Part shown: piece by piece, positions 7,865-15,597 of the stretch
Layout of the letters: each line of letters begins with the position of its first letter
Numbering within the stretch: position 1 is the first letter of the stretch
Assembly (NCBI GenBank): GCA_026770595.1
Contig: MU634025.1
Location: 1,628 to 17,224 of the forward strand
Direction: 5' to 3'
Length of the DNA stretch: 15,597 nt
Origin: Ochromonadaceae sp. CCMP2298
Lineage: Eukaryota > Sar > Synurophyceae > Ochromonadales > Ochromonadaceae
Made by a program: the position numbers and the translations under genes
Notes under the pieces: generated by a model
Databases searched by the model: none
The model's input: only the letters and a program-made list of their open reading frames with translations
What the model was told of the DNA's origin: nothing

Positions 7865-9327
7865 ATGCTGCTCGCAGGCGCGAAGGCCCACAAGGCGGCG
7901 CGGTCTAGAGAGCGAGGCCGGCAGGTCAGCAAGCCGACCAAGGGTGTCCGGAACGAGGCTGGTCTGCTGATCCCTCCGGCCCTCAGCCAGGAGAAGCGGG
8001 ACGAGTACGCCGCCACCCAGAAGGCCAAGCGAGCTACTCAGCGCAAGGATGCTCACATCCTCATGCTGGAGGCGCGCATCGAGGCCGATCGGTTGCGCTT
8101 CGCCGAGGAGCTGCTGGCCGAGAAGCTGCGCAAGAGGTGCTGGAACGAGCCGGGCAGCAGCTGCTCAGCGTTTAAGCGAGCCGTCCTGCTCAATGCTCAG
8201 CAGACCTGCTGTACGAACCTGTCCAGTCTGCAGGGGCTGCGAGCAGCGGAGGGCCTCGCCCCCGGAGAGGTCGGGGAGAACCCCGAGCGGACGTCGATCC
8301 AGCGCGTCCAGCGCTCGCTGGAGTTTGGGGTGTGCCGGCTGCTGCAGCCGGAGTTCAACACCATGACGGTGTCCTTCCCCCTCGCTAGGATCCTGCGCCT
8401 GGTCATCCAGCTCAGCGGGTGGGAGGTGCACGGCGTGGCCAAGGACGCGGCAGGGGTGCGGGACATGCGCGGTGCACGGGTGCTGGGGGTCGGGCTGACC
8501 CAAGACGGGGCCAGCCTGATGAAGAAGGATCTCGGCTGCGTAATAGAGGCGCTCAAGTTTACATGCTATCACATGTCAACGAGGCTCGCGGGGCACCAGC
8601 TCCCCGACGACGTCGCCACCGCGGCCGCCTCGTCCACGGGCGGGCAGAGCGCCCGCGCATGCATCATGACCGGCTTCCTCATTGGGAAGGATCTCGCATC
8701 CGAGTGCTGGTTGTAAGTATTGTTTTTTTACATTACATATTATCAATCTACTACGCCCTTGCAACCCCCCTGACTCCTCTCTCTCTCTCTCTCCCTCCCT
8801 ACTACCACCCCTGCACCAGGCTCTCTGGCCAGAACTTCCTGGAGCTGGCCAGGCTCAACGACGGCGTCTGGGTAGACGAGGAGACAGGCCTGACCTATCT
8901 CCTCTCCACCTCCCTCCCCCAGGACATGTCGTCGATCTGGACGTTCGCGGGGCTGGGATGTGCTCCGCACATGTTGCAGCACTTCTGCTGCTTCTGCAGC
9001 TGCCAGGCGGACCACCGGGGGATGGTCAGCTGGGCGCGCTGTGTAGACTGCAAGGCTGCCGACCAGCTCCTCGGCCCGGACGGTGTCCCAGTACCCTGCC
9101 GCCACACTACATTCGTCGGCGGGGCTGCTCATGCCGCTGCCCTCCCAACGCAGCGCGCAAGGGACGCAGCTGATTCCCGGGCGGAGGCCGCATTGGAGCT
9201 CGCGGTCACTGCGCGACAGGTAGTAGCTCTCGTCAGCAGGTGCCGCATAGATGCTAAGAAGTGTGCCAAGGCATGCTTCTTAGCATCTGATCAGGTAATA
9301 AGCTTTTACTATACATTATTTTCTTAA
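7865..9327 (+). CDS. E3 gene A: putative transposon protein, DGA/GKD/Cys-cluster layout
   Basis: Exons 7865-8712 and 8820-9294 join in phase (GTAAGT donor, CACCAG acceptor, 107-bp C/T-rich intron), giving 441 residues. It then either ends at TAA 9325 or splices again from the GTAATA at 9295, for example to CGG at 9429 after a GTGCGCAG acceptor. The N-terminus is basic; residues about 40-92 are charged and helix-like (QEKRDEYAATQKAKRATQRK onward). TQDGAS is at 212-217, GKD at 274-276. A Cys cluster, HFCCFCSC at 337-344, then H348, CVDC at 357-360 and CRH near 376, could bind zinc. From memory, the spacing of DGA, a polar QS/SR stretch, GKD and CxC recalls transposase-like proteins of algae and protists; this is inference without a search. 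The second ATG is preferred over an in-frame ATG at 7808. Confidence 0.65.
9249..9288. repeat. 40-nt near-perfect palindrome at the 3' end of gene A
   Basis: The two halves pair over 19 positions with an AA loop: arms begin AGATGCTAAGAAG and end CTTCTTAGCATCT, and the inner TGCC pairs with GGCA. Only two adjacent G:T positions break perfect pairing. It lies in the coding sequence six bases before the candidate donor at 9295. Confidence 0.9.
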
Positions 9328-9439
9328 TCCCCTAAATTACATTATTCATTTTACTTAATCCCCTAAATCCCTATTTCCCCCCTTAATTCCCCCCAACACA
9401 CCGCTGAAGACCCTACCTCGTGCGCAGCGGGCGCCCATT

Positions 9440-10140
9440 GCCAATGCACTGACAGTGATTGTGGTAGTTAAAGTAGTAGGTATAGTGGTAGTTATAGTGG
9501 TAGTTAAAGTGGTAGGTATAGTAGGTATAGTATAGTAGGTATAGTAGGTATAGTAATTATAGTAGTAGGAGTGGTAGGTATAGTAGTAGTTAAAGTAGTA
9601 GTTATAGTGGTAGGTGTAGTGGTAGGTATAGTGGTAGGTATAGTGGTAGGTATAGTAGTAGGTATAGTAGTAGGTATAGTAGTAGTTAAAGTAGTAGTTA
9701 TAGTGGTAGGTATAGTAGTAGGTATAGTGGTAGTAGGTATAGTGGTGGTAGGTATAGTGGTGGTAGGTATAGTGGTGGTAGGTATAGTGGTGTAAGGTAT
9801 AGTGGTGGTAGGTATAATGGTGGTAGGTATAGTGGTGGTAGGTATAGTGGTGGTAGGTATAGTGGTAGGTATAGTAGTAGGTATAGTGGTAGTAGGTATA
9901 GTGGTGGTAGGTATAGTGGTGGTAGGTATAGTGGTGGTAGGTATAGTAGTAGGTAGGTATAGTAGTAGGTAGAGCAGTAGGTATAGTGGTGGTAGGTATA
10001 GTGGTGGTAGGTATAGTGGTGGTAGGTATAGTGGTGGTAGGTATAGTGGTGTAAGGTATAGTGGTGGTAGGTATAATGGTGGTAGGTATAGTGGTGGTAG
10101 GTATAGTGGTGGTAGGTATAGTGGTAAGTGGTAAGTAGTT
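9440..10140. repeat. GGTATAGTGGTGGTA minisatellite with higher-order duplication
   Basis: Tandem units of 12 and 15 bp (GGTATAGTAGTA and GGTATAGTGGTGGTA) fill the gap between the two E3 genes. A marked block containing GGTATAGTGGTGTAAGG and then GGTATAATGG occurs at 9781 and again at 10040, 259 bp apart, so part of the array has been copied as a unit. On the minus strand it is C/T-rich like the sense strand of introns in this window, so it may lie in an intron of gene B. Period multiples of three keep a long YTYHH frame open on the minus strand; I do not regard it as a protein. Confidence 0.9.
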
Positions 10141-10271
10141 AGTAGCAGGAAGAAGTAGGAAGTAGTAGTAAGTAGTAGCAGATGTAGTGGTAGTAGCAGA
10201 GGAAGTAGAGGGGTTTGTTGGGGGTAGGGGGTGAGAAAGAGAGGGATAGAAAGGGAGATGGAGGGGAAGGG

Positions 10272-10361
10272 AGGTGGGGAAGCAGCACGGCATGGGGGGT
10301 CGAGAAGGCAGCAGGGAGGTGGGGAAGCAGCACGGCATGGGGGGTCGAGAAGGCAGCAGGG
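10272..10361. repeat. 45-bp tandem duplication
   Basis: Two adjacent 45-bp copies start at 10272 and 10317 and read AGGTGGGGAAGCAGCACGGC and onward with no difference that I can see. Lack of divergence suggests a recent duplication. The surrounding 10200-10400 is purine-rich. Confidence 0.85.
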
Positions 10362-10470
10362 AGATAGAAGTGGGGGAGGGAAGGGACAGGGTTAGGTTGA
10401 GATAGAGCAGTGTTTGTGGCGGTGGTGGTGCGAGTGCCCTGTTAGGTGTTGGAGACAAGTTGTCTAAGTC

Positions 10471-11360
10471 TTAAACAAGCTTACCTAAGAACCCTACTAG
10501 AAGATCCGGGTCGTCCAGCTTAAGGACGACCAGCTCCTTGCGCAGCGTCGGCTTGCGGATGACGGTGTCGGTCACCAAGTACGAGACCCGGTTGTTGCCG
10601 GCGCCGATGGCCTTGCGAGAGGGAGGCGGAAGTCCGGGCCACCCAAAGAGGGTCGCCACGCCTTGAGGGCTGCACAGCATGTCGAAAGACATGCTGTTCA
10701 CCTTCCCGGCGTTCTTGCGGAGGCCGGCAGCGAACTCGTCTGCCAGAGCGTGCCGGAACTTCCAGGCGGTCGACAGCTGCTCCAGGCCGTCCTCGCGCAC
10801 CAGCAGCTGCTGGACCACACTTGGATGAGCGGGGTCGAGGACGCGGATGCTCAGCTCGCTGAGGGGGAACTCGGCCTCACCGAGCACCTCGGCGAGAGCA
10901 CCTGCGCCCGGAGAGAGGTAAGGGAAGGAGGAGTGAGTCAGCTGTGAGTTGCATGGCGGAATGACGGACACCTACCGGCGGTGGGAGCATCGCGGAACGC
11001 GTGCACGATACGGTAGGCACCGTCCATGCCATCTCGGTACAGGACATGGCACGAGCGGAACCACCGATCGTGCACCACGAGCACTGGAGTGCAGGACGCG
11101 AGGGCAGCCGGAAGGAGGAGCATGCGCCGGGGTGTGCGGTCATCGAGGAGGAGACACGGGATCTCGCGGATCGCACCGTCAACCAGCCTCAGCGCAGCCT
11201 CATCTGGATCCACGGGAAGGAGGTCGATGTCCACCTCCTCGGCTCGGATGAGGGGCGCAGCTTCCCACGAGCCGTCTGCGAAGCTCGACACCAGCCGCGC
11301 GAAGCAGAGCCCCGCAGAAGGCGCCGCCGCGAGATAAGATACACACAGGCCTTTCTGCAT
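10471..11360 (-). CDS. E3 gene B: convergent spliced gene, unknown function
   Basis: On the minus strand, exon 11360-10976 joins exon 10901 downward through a 74-bp intron (GTAGGT donor, GGGCGCAG acceptor) in correct phase. The protein starts MQKGLCVSYLAAAPSAG and includes ADGSWEAAPLIRAEEVDIDL, VLVVHDRWFRSCHVLYRD, GLEQLSTAWKFRHALADEF and FGWPGLPPPSRKAIGAG. Unspliced it ends at TAA 10471, 271 residues. A strong donor (TTAG/GTAAGC) at 10484 makes a further intron through the minisatellite likely, perhaps to an acceptor (ACTGTCAG) near 9462, giving a short C-terminal exon. The plus strand is also open in places but reads less like protein. High GC and Ala/Leu/Arg content match gene A. I do not recognise the family. 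As the partner of gene A inside the same inverted repeats it is probably an accessory transposition protein or cargo. Confidence 0.6.
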
Positions 11361-11410
11361 GATGATCAGAACAGAAAGGGCAGGAGAAGAGGTCGGCAGT
11401 CTCCCTCTAA

Positions 11411-11432
11411 TTGTGAGCGAGGCGGCTCACAA
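11411..11432. repeat. Small perfect hairpin upstream of gene B
   Basis: Arms TTGTGAGC and GCTCACAA flank a 6-nt loop, about 50 bp upstream of the gene B start. The CTCACAAA core also appears in the repeated motif upstream of gene A, so it may be a shared binding site. Confidence 0.6.
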
Positions 11433-11587
11433 ATGGGTGAGAGTGTGCGGTTGGAGAGCTGTTGCTGGTGAAGTTGACGCCGCTCCTGCCACGCGGTTGG
11501 GAGACTGCTTGGGAATCGATGCCCCATCAGTTTGGACTCCGTTCGCCAGCTCGAGCAGGGGCAAAAGCGACAGTTAAGGCGGTACAA

Positions 11588-11648
11588 CGCCATCAAATTA
11601 TTCGTCAGCCGCCCCCCCCCGAAACGGCAAAATCTGCCCCGCTGCGTA
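11588..11648 (-). repeat. Right terminal inverted repeat of E3
   Basis: Reverse complement starts TACGCAGCGGGGCA and continues with TTTTGCCG, a run of nine G, and AATAATTTGATGGCG. It matches the left end at 7598-7646. Weaker similarity (GCTGGCGAACGGAGTC against GCTGGGGAACCGACTGTC) extends further inside. Confidence 0.85.
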
Positions 11649-11830
11649 CTGTTACAACATTTGCAATCTTTGGAATTGTCAACACCGCAGTGATCAGGTG
11701 ATGGATCTTCCATCCCGTCTTTTCTCTTGTGATCTTGGTTGAGACGAGAGGGGAGAGAGGCTGGGCGAGATGTGCGTGGGCGCTGTTCGGCAGGTAAAGG
11801 CCCTGAAACGAATTATTGTTGTAGACGAAC

Positions 11831-11836
11831 TATAAA
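11831..11836 (+). promoter_or_regulatory. Possible TATA-like box for the glycosyltransferase gene
   Basis: TATAAA lies 102 bp upstream of the preferred ATG at 11933, in the short region between E3 and the gene. Position is plausible, but a 6-mer alone is weak evidence. If real, the insertion of E3 has left the core promoter intact. Confidence 0.25.
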
Positions 11837-11932
11837 CGAATTCCTTCCTTTCTGCTCAATCTTCATCTTCATGGATTGCGATGGATCCTTTCGCCGCCTT
11901 GCACTCTGCCTTCATTTCGAGTGCTGGACGAG

Positions 11933-12936
11933 ATGCCATGGGCGTGGTGGGCGCTGCTGCTGATGCTGCTAGGCCTCTGCGATGTCTGGGCGCTGGTCTT
12001 CGAGCCCACTCTGGTGAACCGCACCCTGCAGGGAGAGCCGCTGAGGAATATCGAGCACGAGGACTGCATTGACACTACGGGTACTAGACTCACCACAGGG
12101 TCAATACACATCATCATCATCGCTAGTCAGAAGACCTACCTACGAGGGGGTTATGTGGAGCATATGGAGAGCTTGCAGGTGTGTGATTTAACTCTCTATA
12201 TGGTGTGTGTGTATGTAACCCCCTCTCTAACCCCCTCTATATGGCACACATACGTAACCCCCAAGGTGTACGCTGACCTGCACGGGTACCATCTGCGCAC
12301 CGCCGACCCCCTCCCCGTAATGCGCAGGTTCGGCGGCATCTCCGCAGGCACTGTGGTCGACAACGGCTACATCTCCACCGCGAAGAGCCTCGTGATGCTG
12401 TGTAAGCTCCTTATTTTCACTGCAACGCTGACTGTCCTGCTCCTCTGCCCCTCTGCCCCTCTGCTGCTCTGTTCCTCCACTCCGTCTCTCTACTATTCCG
12501 TCTCTCTACTCCTGCTCCTCTGCCCCTCCACTCCTCCATCCCACCCACCCTCACCTCTATCCCTCCATCCCTCCACTCCTATGCTCACCTCTCCCTCTGG
12601 TTCTCCGTCCCTCTGTCCCTCTGTCCCTCTACTCCACTCCTCCATCCCACCCACCCTCAACTCTATCCCTCTACTTCCAGACTACTTCAAAGAAACTTAC
12701 CACCACTTCGGCTGCCGTGCGGCTCGCTGGGTGGTCTTCCTGGACGCTGACGTGATGGCCACCAGGTATTAAACCCTTCTTATTTACGTATAAAATTGCA
12801 TTGAACCCATTATTATATACGTATATGCATATTAAAACCCATTATTATTTACGTATTTATGCATATTAACCCCCTTTATCCTATTGACAGCCTGCACCGG
12901 ACCATCGAGAGCATCATCCAGCAGGCAGAACAGGGA

Positions 12937-12999
<63 letters not shown>

Positions 13000-15597
13000 G
13001 GGCAGGGGCAGGGGGGTGATGCCAAGAAAACAACACGCAGAAGTAAACACGGCAAGAGCAGGCGCCTCCGCAGTGGCAGCAGCGGTAGTAGTGGCAGCAG
13101 CAGCAGTAACAGTAGTAACAGTAGCGGCAGCAACAGCAGTAACAGTAGTAGTAGCGGTAGTAGTAGCGGCAGTGGGGTCAGTGGGGACAGTGGGGACAGT
13201 GGGGACAGTGGGGATCGGTTGGGCACTGGCTGCCACGTAATTGCGCAACTAGGCCCTCTCTCTATAAACACCGGCATACTCCTATTCAGGTAAACCCTCA
13301 ATGCCTATTAAACCCTCGCTGTTATGTGTATTAAACCCCCTCTATGCTATCCAACCCTCTATATTAAGCCCCCTCTACTATCTGTATATAACCCCTTCTA
13401 TGTTGTTTAACCCCTTTATGCTATTTAACCCTCAATCTACATGAATCCCCCCCAGGGTGGGCGCACACGCACAGCGAGTACTGCAGCACTGGGTGTGGGA
13501 GACAGCTGCACAGGTATTTTTTTTTGTTTATTGTATGTATTAGATGGTTTATTATGTTTTAGGTCTACATGGATGCTGCACTGCTGACCATTTTACAGTA
13601 TTAACACTATTAACACTATTAACATTATCATTATTATCACAAGTAACAGAGTCACTATTAACACTATTCACTATTAACACTACTAACACAATCACTATTA
13701 ACACTACTAAACAATCAACAATCACTATTAACACTACTAACACAATCACTATTTACACTATTAACTATTAACACTATTCACTATTAACACTATTAATTAT
13801 TAACACTACTAACACATGCACAGCTCAAGCACAGGGTGGCATGGCAACACGACCAGGGACGTTTCCAGGTAGATGTAGGTGTTATAGAATTACATAAAAC
13901 GTGTAGGTGTTGTAGAATTACATAAAACACGTATTTTTCGTCTTTTTATCATGATTCCCTACCCAGATCTGCTCTTTTCACCTTGTTTACATACACGCTA
14001 ACAAATTTTCTAAAACTTTATACTGTATGGTTTATCTCATTCGGTCTGCGGCCTCTCAGGCACTCTACCTGCGCTATCTTAATAGCATGGGAATGCCCCC
14101 GGGTCCCCTGATTAACACGGGAATGCCCCCGCGGCCCCGGGGGGGACAGGGGACCCAGGGGAAAGAGGGACCGGGGAAACCGGGGCAGGGACCGGGGCAG
14201 GGGGGGGTTGACTGTGCAGGCCGGGGTGTGGCGCCGCTATACTCGGTAGGCGAATCCGCCGCACGTAACTTATGCTTCGCTCGAAGCCTGCATAAGCTGG
14301 GACTGCTACCCCCCCCCCCTGGGCCCTTCACCCACACCCCACACCCCCCACACTCCACACACACACAATCCCACTCCACACACACGTACCCCACACACAC
14401 ACACTCCACACTCACACGCAAACAACACGCACGCACACACACAACCGCCAGAGCCAACGGCAGTGAGGTCGACGGACAGCAGGGACAGGGACAGGGGGGG
14501 CAGGGACAGCAGGGACAGGGGTGGGGACAGGGGGGACAGGGACAGTGGATTACGGCGGGCAGTTTCTGTCTCCTCTCCCCCCTCCACACCGTATCCGCTT
14601 TTAACTTACACGATATAGGTAAGTAACGGGCGACAGGACACGATATTAAACAAACACTGAACATGTTACTAGTAGCATAGTATACTTATAATGTTAGTAG
14701 TAACATAATATACATAAATGTTAGTAGTAGTAACATAATATACTTATAATGTTAGTAGTTACATAATATACATAAATGTTAGTAGTAGTAACATAATATA
14801 CTTATAATGTTAGTAGTAACATAATATACATAAATGTTAGTAGTAGTAATACAATATACTTATAATGTTAGTTGTAACATACTAGTATACTAGTAACTTA
14901 CTAAGGTTAGTAACATACGAACCTCTGCAAGCCTGCACGATATAGGTAAGGCACAGCTCTAATGCCCCCCACCCCTCTTGTAACCCTCATTCCCTTATTA
15001 TAGTCAACCTAATAATCTTCCCTATTAATCAACCTATTAACCCTCTTACAACAACCAACCCTCAAACCCCCCCTCTCTATGGCACATCTACCTATAAAAC
15101 CCAACCTCTTTATGGCGCACCTACCTATTAAACCCTCCCTCTCTATGGCGCACCTACCTATAAAACCCTCTCTCTATGGCGCACCTACCTATAAAACCCT
15201 CCCTCTCTATGGCGCACCTACCTATAAAACCCTCCCTCTCTATGGCACACCTACCTATTAAACCCTCCCTCTCTATGGCGCCCCTACCTATAAAACCCTC
15301 CCTCTCTATGGCGCACCTACCTATTAAACCCTCCCTCTCTATGGCGCACCTAACTATTAAACCCTCACAGGGGGCCGCTACAGCTTCCGCGATAACACAT
15401 CCATGCGACTGCTCTTCCACCCACACCCACCAGAAACCCTCTTTATACCCAATAAAACCCTTTCTGAAACCCTCTATAAACCCAACAAAACCCTCTACAA
15501 ACCCAATAAAACCCAATTTGGACCGGGGTCAGGGTCTGGGTCGGGGTCTCAAAGTGGGGGGATAAAGGGGACGGGGGCGAGGGCGGGGATGGGGATG
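11933..15597 (+). CDS. GT-A-type glycosyltransferase, eight exons, 3' end off window
   Basis: Exons 11933-12178, 12266-12401, 12681-12765, 12891-13289, 13456-13513, 13824-13868, 14060-14618 and 15371 onward join in phase. The start MPWAWWALLLMLLGLCDVWA is a signal anchor, suggesting a Golgi/ER membrane or secreted enzyme. The core reads SIHIIIIASQKTYL, VYADLHGYHL, RWVVFLDADVMA (DxD at about 149-151, the metal/nucleotide-sugar site), then LSINTGILLFR, VLQHWVWE and WQHDQGRF. These motifs in this order are known from GT34-like and related nucleotide-sugar transferases, so it should move a sugar from a nucleotide donor to a protein or glycan; donor and acceptor cannot be told. Large Gln/Thr, Gly/Ser/Asn, Gly/Gln/Pro and His/Thr-rich inserts interrupt exons 4 and 7. 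An alternative exon 7 start at 13967 is possible. The first ATG at 11871 gives a short dead frame. Confidence 0.75.
12420..12680 (+). repeat. CTCC/CCCTCTG-rich repeat in glycosyltransferase intron 2
   Basis: The 279-bp intron (GTAAGC donor, CTTCCAG acceptor) is mostly tandem variants of CTCTGCCCCTCT, CTCCACTCC and TCCATCCCACCCACCCTC, the last occurring twice (about 12534 and 12641). It stays open in the exon frame, so unspliced translation would look like a Pro/Ser/Leu-rich protein. Splicing restores the glycosyltransferase core. Confidence 0.7.
12937..13214 (+). repeat. Coding microsatellites (QT)n, (GSS)n and (GDS)n in exon 4
   Basis: Exon 4 contains about ten copies of CAGACG (Gln-Thr), then AGTAGTAGCGGC-type Ser/Gly/Asn codons, then GGGGACAGT (Gly-Asp-Ser) repeats. 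They lie between the DxD motif and the INTG motif, where related enzymes usually have a short loop. Units are multiples of three, so the frame is kept. The insert is probably a disordered surface loop. Confidence 0.85.
13594..13818 (+). repeat. ATTAACACT tandem repeat in glycosyltransferase intron 5
   Basis: The 310-bp intron is filled with ATTAACACT, ACTAACAC and AATCACT variants up to the acceptor ATGCACAG. CTAAC-like words occur many times, so branch-point-like sequences are highly redundant here. Confidence 0.8.
14660..14890 (+). repeat. AATGTTAGTAGTAACATAAT satellite in glycosyltransferase intron 7
   Basis: Tandem units of about 28-31 bp alternate between versions containing ATACTTAT and ATACATAA, giving a higher-order period of about 59 bp. 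The array is AT-rich, unlike the C-rich repeats elsewhere. GTTA and TAAC words make it locally self-complementary. Confidence 0.8.
15079..15360 (+). repeat. 33-bp minisatellite in glycosyltransferase intron 7
   Basis: Nine copies start at 15079, 15112, 15145, 15176, 15209, 15242, 15275, 15308 and 15341; spacing is 33 except one of 31. The unit reads ATGGCGCACCTACCTATAAA then ACCCTCCCTCTCT. It runs directly up to the acceptor CCCTCACAG at 15370. Being a multiple of three, it keeps frames open on both strands (MAHLPIKPSLS on +). I read it as intronic because the exon after it continues the glycosyltransferase frame with GRYSFRDNTSMRLLFHP. Confidence 0.85.

Larger units (their letters stand above)
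7598..11648. mobile_element. E3: 4.05-kb inverted-repeat element with two convergent genes
   Basis: The left end starting TACGCAGCGGGGCA at 7598 is repeated in inverted orientation ending at 11648. Homology continues inward in blocks: TTTTGCCG, then AATAATTTGAT.GCG, then a weaker GCTGG.GAAC stretch. Gene starts lie about 270-290 bp inside each end (7865 on + and 11360 on -) and the genes point at each other. The coding parts are much more GC-rich than the flanks. This organisation fits an autonomous DNA transposon. I could not find an unambiguous target-site duplication, so the exact termini are uncertain, and I cannot place it in a named superfamily from the ends. It lies about 420 bp after the preceding coding-like segment and 285 bp before the glycosyltransferase start. 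Confidence 0.7.

Noticed and set aside
9355-10458. 367-residue minus-strand open frame rich in YTYHH
   Set aside because: It is a translation of the 12/15-bp minisatellite; period multiples of three keep it open.
10663-11471. Plus-strand open frames across gene B
   Set aside because: High GC opens the antisense frames; the minus strand has a phase-consistent intron and the better protein reading.
13268-13280. CACCGGCAT, identical to the E1 end, in glycosyltransferase exon 4
   Set aside because: It encodes the conserved NTG motif and has no inverted partner nearby; chance match.
13563-13597. Possible extra exon YMDAALLTILQ in glycosyltransferase intron 5
   Set aside because: It has an acceptor and the right phase but no GT donor, and the frame ends at TAA soon after.
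15079-15565. MAHLPIKPSLS repeat protein and the minus-strand GFIGRCAIERE frame
   Set aside because: Both are readings of a 33-bp intronic minisatellite, and the glycosyltransferase frame resumes after the acceptor at 15370.

Overview
This window is nuclear DNA of an intron-rich eukaryote, most likely a protist or alga. Coding-like segments are short, bounded by GT...AG junctions with matching phase, and separated by introns full of C/T-rich simple repeats. There are no operons or bacterial-type signals. I cannot name the species from the sequence. All multi-exon models below were joined by hand from open frames, splice signals and phase; none has transcript support.

Layout, left to right. 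(1) 1-1018: G-rich low-complexity and AT-richer sequence with no supportable gene. (2) 1019-2420, + strand: small spliced gene for a predicted secreted protein of unknown function; its last three exons join cleanly, its 5' part is less certain. (3) 3363-4021: a compact non-autonomous transposon-like element (E1) with CACCGGCA-type inverted ends, a TTG target duplication and five 75-bp units, each carrying a hairpin. (4) 4130-5258, + strand: three-exon gene of unknown function with a possible N-myristoylation start. (5) 5475-6047: a second element (E2) of the same design, with CACTGG/CACCGG ends, a TAG duplication, three 96-bp hairpin units and many GTACTTT motifs. (6) About 6748-7177, + strand: 3' coding fragments of a gene that I could not join into one model. 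(7) 7598-11648: a GC-rich 4.05-kb element (E3) with imperfect inverted ends and two convergent spliced genes. The left protein has a DGA...GKD...Cys-cluster layout reminiscent of transposon proteins; the right is unknown. Between them are a 40-nt palindrome and about 0.7 kb of minisatellite. (8) 11933 to the window end, + strand: an eight-exon GT-A-type glycosyltransferase gene with a hydrophobic N-terminal anchor, DAD, NTG and HDQG motifs and large in-frame low-complexity insertions; its 3' end is outside the window.

The main points are the two related hairpin-array elements E1 and E2, which look like CACTA/CMC-type non-autonomous transposons, and E3, a two-gene inverted-repeat element I cannot assign to a named superfamily. 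All three lie between host genes, and all three element calls rest on repeats visible directly in the sequence. Host introns carry tandem repeats that are pyrimidine-rich on the sense strand, which helped assign gene strand.
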